The notes beneath the pieces are model-generated. The model did not search any database. It was not told the origin of the DNA and saw only the letters and a program-made list of their open reading frames with translations. From positions 5,580,001 through 5,644,000 of the forward strand of contig NZ_CP107989.1 of NCBI RefSeq assembly GCF_041435015.1: a stretch of 64,000 bases of DNA, written 5' to 3'. This document shows positions 42,160-50,861 of the stretch, one piece after another; positions within the stretch are counted from its first letter, which is position 1; the number at the start of each line of letters is the position of its first letter. The position numbers and the translations under genes were made by a program. The DNA is from Streptomyces canus (GTDB taxonomy: Bacteria; Actinomycetota; Actinomycetes; Streptomycetales; Streptomycetaceae).

Positions 42160-43259
42160 CCGGCCCGGCCGGGCAGCACGTACAGCCGAAGGCCCGGTTC
42201 CGCCTCCCCGTACGCCTGCTCCTCCTCCACCGTGGCCCGGACGTACCCGGCCCGGGCGATCACCCGCTGCGAGGCGGCGTTGTCGGGTTCGATGGTGGCG
42301 CAGAGGCTGCGCACGTCGTCGCGGGCCAGGGCCCAGTCGCTGAGGGCGCGCAGGGCCTCCGTGGCATAGCTCTGGCCGCGGGCGCTCTCGGCGAGGTCGT
42401 AGCCGACCTCCGCGCGGCCGTCCTCGTCGGGGGCGCCGTGGAAGCCGATGCCGCCGATCGCGCGGCCGTCCTCCCGCCGTACGAGGGCGAAGAGGCCGAA
42501 CTCCGGGCGGTGGACGCCGGCTTCGTAGGCCTTGATGGTCATGCCGGCGGCCTCGCGGGTGCCCTCGAAGGGGCCGTCCTCGACCCACTCGAAGTCACCG
42601 TCGCCGCCCGCGGCCAGTTCGGCGGCCGAGGCGGGGGTCACGCCCTGGAGGGTGAGGCGTTCGGTGGGCAGGACGAGGTTGTTGCTCCAGCGCCACTCCG
42701 TGCGCGGGGCGCGGCCGGGCAGGTCGCCGCGGCCGGTGGCCCACAGGAGGGTGCGCCAGGGGTCGGGGCCCGGCTGGACCTCGGGGAAGATCCGGGTGAG
42801 GACGTGTTCGGGGAGGTGGGCGGGGGGCTCGTACGGCAGGCCCAGTCCGTCCGCCATGTCGTACGTGTGCAGCAGCACCTCGGCGATGCCCATCGCGGCG
42901 AAGCCCGCGCGGTTCGCGCTGCGGAAGGGGTACGGGTGGAAGGCGCGGATCTCGCGCGGGGTGGCGCGGATCGTCGCGGCGAAGAGGGTGCCGGCCGTCT
43001 CGATCACCTGGAGGGCGCCCTCGGCGTCCGTGTCGTCCTCGAGGTGGATCTCGAAGGGGACGTACCTGTCCTGCGGGCTGCCCGCCAACTGCCCCGCGTA
43101 CGCGATCAGATCGCTCGCGATGTGCTCGGCCGTCTTCAGACAGCTCCACTCCACCCGGCCGGCCCGTACCGCCTCCCAGTCCCGGTCCACCGCCGCCCGC
43201 AGCACCGCCACCGCGTCCGCGACGGCCTCCGTCACCCGTTCCCCGCCCATGTCTGCCAT
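42156..43259 (-). CDS. Fusion of a maleylpyruvate-isomerase-like domain and a GNAT domain
   Basis: 367 residues. Residues 1-205 resemble the mycothiol-dependent maleylpyruvate isomerase/DinB N-terminal domain (EWSCLKTAEHIASDLIAYAG, and GIAEVLLHTYDMADGL with the metal-site His). Residues of about 215-360 are an acetyltransferase (AEVGYDLAESARGQSYATEA, CATIEPDNAASQRVIARAGY). The RimJ/RimL type is suggested. The link of a thiol-cofactor domain with an acetyltransferase is unusual. The stop shares TTAA with the DUF4031 gene. Confidence 0.82.
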   Translation of the reverse strand: MADMGGERVTEAVADAVAVLRAAVDRDWEAVRAGRVEWSCLKTAEHIASDLIAYAGQLAGSPQDRYVPFEIHLEDDTDAEGALQVIETAGTLFAATIRATPREIRAFHPYPFRSANRAGFAAMGIAEVLLHTYDMADGLGLPYEPPAHLPEHVLTRIFPEVQPGPDPWRTLLWATGRGDLPGRAPRTEWRWSNNLVLPTERLTLQGVTPASAAELAAGGDGDFEWVEDGPFEGTREAAGMTIKAYEAGVHRPEFGLFALVRREDGRAIGGIGFHGAPDEDGRAEVGYDLAESARGQSYATEALRALSDWALARDDVRSLCATIEPDNAASQRVIARAGYVRATVEEEQAYGEAEPGLRLYVLPGRAG

Positions 43260-43285
43260 GCGGGCAGGCTAAGGCGCCGATCGCC

Positions 43286-43930
43286 TCAGAGCGACAGCAT
43301 TTCCAGCTCCGAGGCGAGGTTGTAACGGGCTGTGGCCTCCCATTGCCGTTCCCCGTACGGCGTCCTGAACAGGCGTGGCAGATCCAGCAGTTGGCGCAGG
43401 ATTGCGGACCGGCCCTCGCGGAAGGCGTCGGTCGGGACGAAGCCGTACTCCTCGCGTACGGCGGCCGTGTAGGCGGCGTAGGCGGAGGGCGGGGCGGCGA
43501 GGATCGCGAGGTCGGCGTCGCAGAGGACCTGGCCGTTGCGGTCGTCGTCGGCGGGGGCGTGGGTGGTGGTGAGGCGGACGAGGCGGGCCACTTCGGCCGT
43601 GCCTTGCCGGGAGAGTCCGGCCTCGGGGAGGGCGCGTTCGGCCAGTCGGGCGGAGCGGTCCTCGTTCTCCGAGCGGTCCGGGAGGTAGACGGCGTCGTGG
43701 AACCAGGCCGCGAGACGCACCAGGTGCGGGTCGTCCGCGTACTCCTCCAGTACGTCGATGTGGTCCAGGACCGCCGTCAGGTGGTGGACGGTGTGGTACC
43801 GGCGCTGCGGTTCCTGCCAGCGGGTGAGCAGGTTGTCGGCGTACGGCGCCGGGTCGGGTCCTTCGGTCCCGGGGCGGGCGCTCTCCAGGGCACGGGCGAA
43901 ACGGTCGCGGAGGTCGTCGAGATCGGCCAT
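43286..43930 (-). CDS. HD-domain protein, predicted metal-dependent phosphohydrolase
   Basis: 214 residues. RRYHTVHHLTAVLDHI and LAAWFHDAVY carry the His and His-Asp metal ligands of HD hydrolases, with CDADLAIL providing the last aspartate. Members of this group are predicted nucleotide or phosphate hydrolases; the substrate is unknown. The ATG at 43930 is chosen. It diverges from the maleylpyruvate isomerase-like gene across 43 bp. Confidence 0.85.
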   Translation of the reverse strand: MADLDDLRDRFARALESARPGTEGPDPAPYADNLLTRWQEPQRRYHTVHHLTAVLDHIDVLEEYADDPHLVRLAAWFHDAVYLPDRSENEDRSARLAERALPEAGLSRQGTAEVARLVRLTTTHAPADDDRNGQVLCDADLAILAAPPSAYAAYTAAVREEYGFVPTDAFREGRSAILRQLLDLPRLFRTPYGERQWEATARYNLASELEMLSL

Positions 43931-43973
43931 GGCCTCATTGTCCCGCGCGGCGCCCCCTGGCAGTTTTGACCCC

Positions 43974-44651
43974 ATGACCACAGACATGACTGCGGACGCC
44001 GTACGCGACCCCGACCTGCCCGGCCGCCTCCTGGCCGGCGAACGCGACGCCCTGATCCCCCTCCTGCGCTCCCGCCCGGACGCCGATTTCGCGCTGCCGA
44101 CGCGGGCGTGTCCTGGGTGGAGCGTGCGGGACGTGCTGGCGCACTGTTCGTCCGCGCTGACGCGGGTCGTGGAGGGCCGGTTCGAGAAGGGGGCCTTCTC
44201 GCCCGAGTCGAACGACCGGGACATCGCCGAGCGCGCGGACCGGACGAACCAGCAGGTCGTGGACGAGCTGGAGCGCGGGATGACGCAGGCCGGGCCGGTG
44301 ATCGCCTCAGCGGGTGGGGTGCTGGACATCATCGCGCTGGGGGAGTGGGTGCACGCCGGGGACGTACGGGACGTCCTCGGGGAGCCGGGGGCGTACGCGG
44401 GTGCCGGTCTTCCGGACGCGCTGGCCCTGCTGGCCCGCACGACCCGGGAACGCGGCCACCTCCCCCTCCACGCCGACGTCGACGACCTGGACGAACCGGT
44501 CCGCCTGGGCGATGTGACGGGTGACCGCACTCCGGCGCGGTACATCGGGGACGCGGCGACCCTCGTACGGCTGTACTCGGGGCGTCCGGTGGAGGGGCGG
44601 GCGTACGAGCTCGCGGGGGCGGAGGTGAAGGAGCTGAACATCTTCGGCTGA
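43974..44651 (+). CDS. Maleylpyruvate isomerase family (mycothiol-dependent) protein
   Basis: 225 residues. CPGWSVRDVLAHCSSALTRVV (about residues 43-63) and IIALGEWVHAGDVRDVLGEP (about 122-141) hold the metal-binding histidines of the DinB-like mycothiol-dependent domain, followed by a C-terminal SCP2-like segment (LYSGRPVEGRAYELAGAE). It is a stand-alone relative of the N-terminal half of the fusion gene 700 bp upstream. The substrate is unknown. Confidence 0.83.
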   Translation: MTTDMTADAVRDPDLPGRLLAGERDALIPLLRSRPDADFALPTRACPGWSVRDVLAHCSSALTRVVEGRFEKGAFSPESNDRDIAERADRTNQQVVDELERGMTQAGPVIASAGGVLDIIALGEWVHAGDVRDVLGEPGAYAGAGLPDALALLARTTRERGHLPLHADVDDLDEPVRLGDVTGDRTPARYIGDAATLVRLYSGRPVEGRAYELAGAEVKELNIFG

Positions 44652-44692
44652 GACGCGCCGGTGAGCGGGACTCCGTGGCGGCGTATTCTGAA

Positions 44693-44708
44693 ATTGGACT
44701 AGACCTGT
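44693..44708. promoter_or_regulatory. DasR-like (dre) site upstream of cutC
   Basis: ATTGGACTAGACCTGT matches 13 of 16 bases of ACTGGTCTAGACCAGT, better than the sites before nagK. It lies 33 bp before the cutC start, overlapping the likely promoter end (TATTCT at 44684). Confidence 0.5.
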
Positions 44709-44740
44709 AGCCGCCCGAGACCGTCGACGAATGGGGTCCC

Positions 44741-45433
44741 ATGAGCAAGCGTGCAGTCCTGGAGGTGATCGCCCTGGACGCCGAGGACGCGATCGCCGCC
44801 CAGGCCGGAGGCGCGGACCGGCTGGAACTCGTGACCGACATGGCGGCGGACGGTCTGACGCCGACGGTCTCGACGGTCGCCGCGATCCGGACCGCCGTGG
44901 ACATCCCGGTGCGGGTGATGCTGCGGCTGTCGGACGGGTTCGGGGCGGGGGACGTCTCGCGGGTGGCCCGGGCGGCCGGGGAGGTGCGGGACGCCGGGGC
45001 CCAGGAGTTCGTGCTCGGTTTCCTGGACGGGGCCGGCGAGGTCGATCTGGCCGCCGTGGAGCGGGTCGTCGAGGTGCTGGACGGGTGCCGCTGGACCTTC
45101 CACCGGGCGATCGACCATGCCGCCGACCGGGACGCGCTGCGCAAGCAGCTGGCCGATCTGCCGGGCCTGGACACCTACCTCACCGCGGGCTCGGCAGTGG
45201 GCGTCGACGAGGGGCTGCCGGTGCTTCTCGCGGAGGCGTCGAGGGCGGGGGAGCCGGGGTACGAACAGCAGCTTCTGGTGGGTGGCGGTCTACGACTGGA
45301 CCACGTGCCGGGGCTGCGGGCGGCGGGAATCGACGCGTTCCACATCGGCGGGGCGGCGAGGCCGGGGGGCTGGCATGCACCGGTCTCGGCCGACGCCGTA
45401 AGGGAGTGGCGCCACGTCCTGGACGAGTGCTGA
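44741..45433 (+). CDS. cutC: CutC-family protein
   Basis: 230-residue TIM-barrel protein. LEVIALDAEDAIAAQAGGAD, RLELVTDMAADGLTPTVSTV and VRVMLRLSDGF are the CutC signatures, and QEFVLGFLDGAGEVD and WTFHRAIDHAADR continue the barrel. CutC was named for copper homeostasis, but a copper role is disputed and the fold suggests a sugar- or phosphate-related enzyme. ATG start. A DasR-like site upstream would place it in the amino-sugar regulon. Confidence 0.9.
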   Translation: MSKRAVLEVIALDAEDAIAAQAGGADRLELVTDMAADGLTPTVSTVAAIRTAVDIPVRVMLRLSDGFGAGDVSRVARAAGEVRDAGAQEFVLGFLDGAGEVDLAAVERVVEVLDGCRWTFHRAIDHAADRDALRKQLADLPGLDTYLTAGSAVGVDEGLPVLLAEASRAGEPGYEQQLLVGGGLRLDHVPGLRAAGIDAFHIGGAARPGGWHAPVSADAVREWRHVLDEC

Positions 45434-45445
45434 GCTGAACTCCCC

Positions 45446-45516
45446 AGGGGGGCGGGGCTGTGTCGATGTGCGGCTCAGCCGCGCCGGCGCGACCAGCCCC
45501 CGCCACCCGCAATCGG
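45446..45516. repeat. Streptomyces interspersed repeat
   Basis: GGGGGCGGGGCTGTGTCGAT, GCGGCTCAGCCGC and GGCGCGACCAGCCCCCGCC follow the order of a repeat found many times in Streptomyces genomes. Here it fills most of the 104-bp gap between convergent cutC and helD and may act as a terminator for both. Confidence 0.7.
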
Positions 45517-45537
45517 TGAACAGCAGGACGCGGGACC

Positions 45538-47601
45538 CTACTTGGCGAGCGCCGCAGGCAATGGCGCCGCGTGCGTCACGACCAGCCCCGACACCGCTCG
45601 GGTCAGCGCCACGTACAGCCGCCGCAGGCCCGTGCGTTCGTCCGGTTCGCCGTCCACCACCGCCTGCGGCTCGTCCAGGACGACATAGTCGTACTCGAGG
45701 CCCTTGGCGAGGGACGCCGGGACCAGGGTCAGACGGGTTTCGGCCGTCGTCTCCTCGCCGGGGGCCAGGTAGCCGATGCCGGCCGCGGTCAGCGCCTCCG
45801 CCAGCTCCGGGACGCGGGCGTCGGCGGCGATCAGGCCGGTCGAGCCCTCGTTGCGCAGCAACTCCTCGCACGCGGCGACCACCTGGTCCGTGGTCTCCAC
45901 GGGGCGGACATCGAAGAATCCCGGGTTCTCCCGGACCGAAGCGACCGGGGTCAGGCCCGGCGCGATGTGCGGGAGGAGGCGGGAGGCGTAGGTGATGACG
46001 TCCGTCGGCACGCGGAAACCCGCCGTCAACTCCTCGATCACCCCGTCGGACTTGCCCAGGTGGGCCAGCGCCTCGTCCCAACTCCGCGTCGCCCAGGGCG
46101 TGGTGCCCTGCGCGAGGTCGCCGAGGACCGTCGCCGAACCGGTGGAGCAGCGGCGGCCGACCGCGCGGTACTGCATGGGGGACAGGTCCTGCGCCTCGTC
46201 GAGGACCACATGCCCGAGGGAGTGCGTGCGCTCCACGATGTCCGTCGTCTCGTCGATCAGCACCGCGTCCGCGGCGGACCACTTGGCCGACTTCACGCTC
46301 CGGACGGGCTTCGCCCACACGATCGTCTTCTGCTCGTCCTCGTCGAGGATCCCCTCCGCGTGGACGGCGAGGAAGTCCGCGTCCGTCAGCAGCCGGAGCA
46401 CCAGCTTCGCCGGATCCACCGGCGGCCAGATCGCCTTGACCGCCGCCTTCACCGCCGTGTTGCGTGCCACCGCGTCCTGCACCCGGTCGTCCGGCGCCTC
46501 CCCGGACCGCTCCATCTGCACCAGCACGGCGTGCGCGATGCGCTGCGGGAGTGCCTCGCGGGCGGCGCCGTAACGGATGCCCCGGTCGAGCAACTCCCGG
46601 ACGATCTCCTCGATCTCGTACGCCGGGATCCGCCACCTGCGCGACCCGCGGACGACCATCACCGGCTCGGCCGGCATGGTCACGTGTGCGTACACGGCCC
46701 GCTTGAGCACCTCCGCCATCCTTGCGTCGCCTTTGAGGACGGCGGCCGCCGCGTCATCGGTGCCGCGCACCTCCAGGCCCGCCGCGACCAGGTCGTCGAC
46801 GGTCGCCTGCTTCACCGACAGCTCGCCCAGCGCGGGCAGCACCTGCTCGATGTAGTGCAGGAAGGAGCGGTTCGGCCCGATGACGAGGGTGCCGGTGCGG
46901 GCGAGCCGCTCGCGATGGGCGTAGAGCAGATACGCGACCCGGTGCAGGCCGACGGCGGTCTTCCCGGTGCCGGGGCCTCCCTGTACGCAGACCGTGCCGC
47001 CGAGCCCGGACCGAACGATCTCGTCCTGCTCGGGCTGGATGGTCGCGACGATGTCGCGCATCGGGCCGACGCGCGGGCGCTCGATCTCCTGCTGGAGCAG
47101 CTTGCTGGTGGCCGCGGCCTCGGCGGGGTCGGAGAGGTGCTCGTCCTCGTAGGCCGTGATCTCGCCGCGCGTGTAGCCGAAACGGCGGCGCAGCCCGATG
47201 TCCCTCGGGTCCTTCTTGGACGCCCGGTAGAACGGCTGCGAGACCGGCGCACGCCAGTCGATCACCATCGGGTCGCCGTCGTGGTCGTGGACGTGCCGGC
47301 GGCCGATGTAGAAGCGCTCGCCCTCGGCGCCTTCCGCCCGGTCGGCGCCGGGGGAGTGCAGGTAGTCCAGGCGGCCGAAGAAGAGGGGGGTGTCGCTGAG
47401 GTCGGCCAGCGACTTGATGCGCTCGCCGATCTGACGGGCCAGGACCTCGGCGTTGACCCAGTTCGCGGTGACGTCCTTGATGTCCAGCGACTCGGCGTCC
47501 TCACGCATGGCGCGCAGTGCGGCACGGGAGCCGGCGAGGTGGGAGCGTTCGCGGGCGAGAGGGTCGTCGGCTACGGGCACGGGCGTGGGCGGCCTGGACA
47601 A
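45538..47601 (-). CDS. helD: HelD-type RNA polymerase recycling helicase-like ATPase
   Basis: 687 residues, superfamily 1 helicase-like. An N-terminal coiled-coil arm (about 15-65) precedes Walker A GGPGTGKT (208-215), LDEAQDLSPMQYR (motif II), LTAGFRVPTDV, and LRRLYVALTRAVSGLVV (motif VI). This arrangement, with the N-terminal arm, fits actinobacterial HelD, which frees stalled RNA polymerase from DNA. TTG start at 47601 with GGAGG seven bases upstream; no ATG fits. It stands alone. Confidence 0.88.
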   Translation of the reverse strand: MSRPPTPVPVADDPLARERSHLAGSRAALRAMREDAESLDIKDVTANWVNAEVLARQIGERIKSLADLSDTPLFFGRLDYLHSPGADRAEGAEGERFYIGRRHVHDHDGDPMVIDWRAPVSQPFYRASKKDPRDIGLRRRFGYTRGEITAYEDEHLSDPAEAAATSKLLQQEIERPRVGPMRDIVATIQPEQDEIVRSGLGGTVCVQGGPGTGKTAVGLHRVAYLLYAHRERLARTGTLVIGPNRSFLHYIEQVLPALGELSVKQATVDDLVAAGLEVRGTDDAAAAVLKGDARMAEVLKRAVYAHVTMPAEPVMVVRGSRRWRIPAYEIEEIVRELLDRGIRYGAAREALPQRIAHAVLVQMERSGEAPDDRVQDAVARNTAVKAAVKAIWPPVDPAKLVLRLLTDADFLAVHAEGILDEDEQKTIVWAKPVRSVKSAKWSAADAVLIDETTDIVERTHSLGHVVLDEAQDLSPMQYRAVGRRCSTGSATVLGDLAQGTTPWATRSWDEALAHLGKSDGVIEELTAGFRVPTDVITYASRLLPHIAPGLTPVASVRENPGFFDVRPVETTDQVVAACEELLRNEGSTGLIAADARVPELAEALTAAGIGYLAPGEETTAETRLTLVPASLAKGLEYDYVVLDEPQAVVDGEPDERTGLRRLYVALTRAVSGLVVTHAAPLPAALAK

Positions 47602-47816
47602 GGGGGTGCCTCCGAAGGCGCTGCGGGGTGGATGGCTGCCGGGTGGACGGCAGCGGTGTGCCGGCCGGTTTCCGTCCGGTCGGCGGCGCTCCGGGAGGGA
47701 GGCGGGCAAGAGCGGAGATTCTAGACCGGCGGGATGTGAGGCGGCCAACGAATTTTCCCGCGTCTCAGGGTCGGGCCCGCCGTCCCGTAGGGGTGGCTCC
47801 ACCCAGGGGGTGTACT

Positions 47817-47890
47817 CAGGTAGCACAGCAAGTGGCTACCTGGGACCGATGCCCTGCTTATGCCTCGAAAGCCACTATGGAGGCATGAGT
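47817..47890 (+). promoter_or_regulatory. Competing hairpins before small membrane protein gene
   Basis: CAGGTAGC (47817) pairs with GCTACCTG (47835-47842); AGTGGCT (47831-47837) pairs with AGCCACT (47870-47876); TGCCTC with GAGGCA reaches the ribosome site GGAGG. The first two stems share bases and cannot form together. The first pair also looks like an 8-bp operator. Confidence 0.45.
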
Positions 47891-48073
47891 GCAGCGACCT
47901 TCACCCCAGCCCCCGGTCGCCCGTCCGGGGCGACCCCCGTCTCCGGCCTCACCCCCCGCCACCGCGTCGGCCAGGCCCTCCGAGCCGTCCGCGTCCTCGT
48001 CGGCGCCGCCTTCGACGTGGTCATACTCGGCGAGTACGGCGAGGAGGCGGGCGTCGTCCGGCGTCACCGGTGA
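47885..48073 (+). CDS. Small hypothetical protein
   Basis: 62 residues: a Pro/Gly-rich N-terminus, then HRVGQALRAVRVLVGAAFDV and VILGEYGEEAGVVRRHR. The central stretch is amphipathic to hydrophobic and may lie on the membrane. GGAGGC precedes the ATG at ideal spacing, and coding bias is good, so I take it as real. No family is recognised. It diverges from helD across 283 bp that contain the competing hairpins. Confidence 0.55.
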   Translation: MSAATFTPAPGRPSGATPVSGLTPRHRVGQALRAVRVLVGAAFDVVILGEYGEEAGVVRRHR

Positions 48074-48145
48074 GTACCGGGCACGGTCCGGGATGAGTAC
48101 CCGAGCCGATGCCGGTCCGTCCCCTCGGGCGGTTCACTCGGATGC

Positions 48146-48508
48146 ATGACGACAGCGACCGCACCGGTGTGCGCCACCGACCAGGACCGTCGCGCCTGGG
48201 TGGCCCCTCTCGTCGCGACGATCCTGCTGGTCCTCCTCGGCCCGGCCGCCCTGTTCCTCGGCGGCCTCTCCGCGATGGCCACCGACTCCTGCGGCCCCGA
48301 CGACTGCCCGTCGGCGCTGATGACCTCTCTGACCCTGATCTACGGGATCCTGGAGTTCGGGATCCTGGTCACCCTGCCCGCGTTCGTCGCCTCCTGGGCC
48401 CTGCCCCGGCACCGCCGCTGGTCGGCCCTGCGCGCAGTGCTGGCGGCCGTGGCGGTGCTGCCGCCGCTGACCGTACTGCTGCTGGTCTTCACCCTCCCGA
48501 TGCCGTGA
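48146..48508 (+). CDS. Small integral membrane protein
   Basis: 120 residues with three predicted membrane helices (about 18-40, 62-84, 95-117). Two cysteines in DSCGPDDCPS lie in the outer loop and could form a disulfide. No family is recognised. ATG start. It ends 13 bp before the convergent XPB gene. Confidence 0.7.
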   Translation: MTTATAPVCATDQDRRAWVAPLVATILLVLLGPAALFLGGLSAMATDSCGPDDCPSALMTSLTLIYGILEFGILVTLPAFVASWALPRHRRWSALRAVLAAVAVLPPLTVLLLVFTLPMP

Positions 48509-48521
48509 CGGGGGCTCCGGT

Positions 48522-50177
48522 TCAGGTGCCGTCGTCCGCGAGGATCTCGTCCGCGTCCACGATCCGGTAGGCGTACCCCTGCTCCGCGAGGAACCGCTGG
48601 CGGTGGGCGGCGAAGTCCTGGTCGAGCGTGTCGCGGGCGACGACGGAGTAGAAGTGCGCCTGGTGGCCGTCCGCCTTCGGGCGCAGTACCCGCCCCAGCC
48701 GCTGCGCCTCCTCCTGCCGTGATCCGAACGTCCCCGAGACCTGGATGGCGACCGTCGCCTCCGGCAGGTCGATCGAGAAGTTCGCGACCTTCGACACCAC
48801 CAGCACGCTGATCTCGCCCTGCCGGAAGGCGTCGAAGAGCTTCTCGCGCTGGGCGTTGGAGGTCTCGCCCTTGATGACGGGAGCGTTCAGATGCTCGCCG
48901 AGTTCGTCGAGCTGGTCGATGTACTGGCCGATCACCAGGATCTGCTGGCCCGCGAAGCGCCGTACCAGAGCCTCCGTGACCTTCCGCTTCGTCGCGGTCG
49001 TGGCACAGAAGCGGTACTTCTCCTCCTGCTCGGCGGTGGCGTAGGCGAGCCGCTCGGAGTCGGTCAGGTTGACCCGCACCTCGACACAGTCGGCCGGCGC
49101 GATGTACCCCTGCGCCTCGATCTCCTTCCACGGCGCGTCGAACCGCTTGGGCCCGATGAGCGAGAACACGTCCGACTCCCGCCCGTCCTCCCGCACCAGG
49201 GTCGCGGTCAGCCCGAGTCTGCGCCGGGCCTGGAGGTCGGCGGTGAACTTGAAGACGGGCGCCGGGAGCAGGTGCACCTCGTCGTAGACGATGAGCCCCC
49301 AGTCCCGGGAGTCGAAGAGCTCCAGGTGTGGGTAGACGCCCTTGCGCCGGGTCGTCAGCACCTGGTAGGTGGCGATGGTGACGGGCCGGATCTCCTTGCG
49401 CGTTCCGCTGTACTCGCCGATCTCGTCCTCGGTCAGGGAGGTCCGCTTCACGAGCTCGTGCTTCCACTGCCGGGCCGAGACGGTGTTGGTGACGAGGATC
49501 AGCGTGGTCGACTTGGCCTGCGCCATGGACCCGGCGCCGACGAGGGTCTTGCCCGCACCGCAGGGCAGCACCACGACCCCGCTCCCGCCGTGCCAGAAGT
49601 TCTCCACGGCCTGCTTCTGGTAGGGCCTGAGCGCCCACCCGTCCTCGGCCAGCTCGATCGGGTGCGCCTCGCCGTCGACGTACCCCGCGAGGTCCTCGGC
49701 GGGCCAGCCCAGCTTCAGCAGCGTCTGCTTGATCTGCCCGCGCTCGGAGGGGTGCACGGCCACGGTGTCCGGGTCGAGCCGCGCCCCCACCAGCGGGATG
49801 ATCCGCTTCGAGCGCAGGATCTCCTCCAGCACCGGCCGGTCGGTGGTGGTGAGCACGAGCCCGTGTGCCGGGTGCTTGCTCAGGGTGAGCCGCCCGTACC
49901 GGTCCATCGTCTCGGCGACGTCGACGAGCAGGGCGTGCGGCACCGGATACCGGCTGTACTGCACCAGCGCGTCGACCACCTGCTCGGCGTCGTGCCCGGC
50001 GGCCCGCGCGTTCCACAGCCCCAGCGGCGTCACCCGGTAGGTGTGGATGTGCTCGGGCGCCCGCTCCAGCTCCGCGAACGGCGCGATGGCCCGACGGCAC
50101 TCGTCGGCCTGCTCGTGATCGACCTCGAGCAGCAGGGTCTTGTCGGACTGGACGATGAGAGGACCGTTCACGTACAT
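48522..50177 (-). CDS. XPB-type DNA repair helicase (superfamily 2)
   Basis: 551 residues. A damage-recognition-like N-terminal domain (1-180) precedes Walker A LPCGAGKT (204-211), DEVH box VYDEVHLLPA (about 297), the RED-like element ATLVREDGRESD, and the C-terminal helicase motifs SGTFGSRQEEAQRLGRVLRP. This is the bacterial homologue of XPB (archaeal Rad25), a 3'-5' helicase. ATG start at 50177 after GGAAGGA. Its usual partner, a Helicase_C_3 protein, is encoded 1.7 kb away at 51862. Confidence 0.93.
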   Translation of the reverse strand: MYVNGPLIVQSDKTLLLEVDHEQADECRRAIAPFAELERAPEHIHTYRVTPLGLWNARAAGHDAEQVVDALVQYSRYPVPHALLVDVAETMDRYGRLTLSKHPAHGLVLTTTDRPVLEEILRSKRIIPLVGARLDPDTVAVHPSERGQIKQTLLKLGWPAEDLAGYVDGEAHPIELAEDGWALRPYQKQAVENFWHGGSGVVVLPCGAGKTLVGAGSMAQAKSTTLILVTNTVSARQWKHELVKRTSLTEDEIGEYSGTRKEIRPVTIATYQVLTTRRKGVYPHLELFDSRDWGLIVYDEVHLLPAPVFKFTADLQARRRLGLTATLVREDGRESDVFSLIGPKRFDAPWKEIEAQGYIAPADCVEVRVNLTDSERLAYATAEQEEKYRFCATTATKRKVTEALVRRFAGQQILVIGQYIDQLDELGEHLNAPVIKGETSNAQREKLFDAFRQGEISVLVVSKVANFSIDLPEATVAIQVSGTFGSRQEEAQRLGRVLRPKADGHQAHFYSVVARDTLDQDFAAHRQRFLAEQGYAYRIVDADEILADDGT

Positions 50178-50309
50178 GCATCCTTCCGCACGGGCCAAAC
50201 GTCCAGTGTGCCTCAACCAGGGACGATCAGGGGAGGTCGGCGGCGTGCAACCCCGACCCCTGCTCGTGTGTCTTGACTGACGGGAGTGGGGCGAGGAGGA
50301 CGCATGGGG

Positions 50310-50858
50310 ATGTCTGCGGGCAGATGGGTGGTCGGCGGGGGAGCGGTCGCGGTGCTGGTGGCGACCGGTGCCTTCGTGATGTGGCCGGCGGCCGGAGTCG
50401 ACACGCGGCTGTGGGGCGAGGTCCGGCCGGTGATCGAGGCCCGGATCGCGTCCGACGCGCGGGGCAGCGGATACGGCGGGACGGTGCCCGCCCTGAGGGC
50501 GCGCTGGTTCTGCCGGGCGGAGGCGCTCGGTCTCCAGCGGCAGGGGGACGACGTGCGCGCGGACGTCACCACGCTGTGCGTGGAGTACGGCGTGCACGAC
50601 GACACCCTGGTGGAGTGCAGCGCCGGGCAGGTCCCGCAGGTGGTGCGGCTGGAGCGCGACGACGCGGCCGCGGGCGGCTACCGGGTCGTGTCCCGGCAGG
50701 AGGCTCCCGACGGCGCCGGGAACGCCCGCTGGACGAGGGCCCACTTCGGGATCGTCGGTGCCTCGCTCGCGCGGGACTCGATGTCCTCCGGCGCCCTGGA
50801 GGCCGAGGCCCGCACCCACTTCGGCCTGCCCGCGGGCGCCGCCGTCGTGGACTGCTGA
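50310..50858 (+). CDS. Hypothetical membrane-anchored protein
   Basis: 182 residues with one N-terminal membrane segment (about 5-27, GRWVVGGGAVAVLVATGAFV) and an extracytoplasmic domain of about 150 residues containing four cysteines (WFCRAE, TTLCVEY, LVECSAG, VVDC). No family is recognised. GAGGAGGA lies nine bases before the ATG at 50310; ATG at 50304 is the alternative. It is convergent with galU, three bases apart. Confidence 0.7.
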   Translation: MSAGRWVVGGGAVAVLVATGAFVMWPAAGVDTRLWGEVRPVIEARIASDARGSGYGGTVPALRARWFCRAEALGLQRQGDDVRADVTTLCVEYGVHDDTLVECSAGQVPQVVRLERDDAAAGGYRVVSRQEAPDGAGNARWTRAHFGIVGASLARDSMSSGALEAEARTHFGLPAGAAVVDC

Positions 50859-50861
50859 CCG

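Noticed and set aside
45571..47724. 717-codon frame opposite helD
   Set aside because: Shadow of helD; composition is Arg/Gly/Leu-rich with no recognisable motif.
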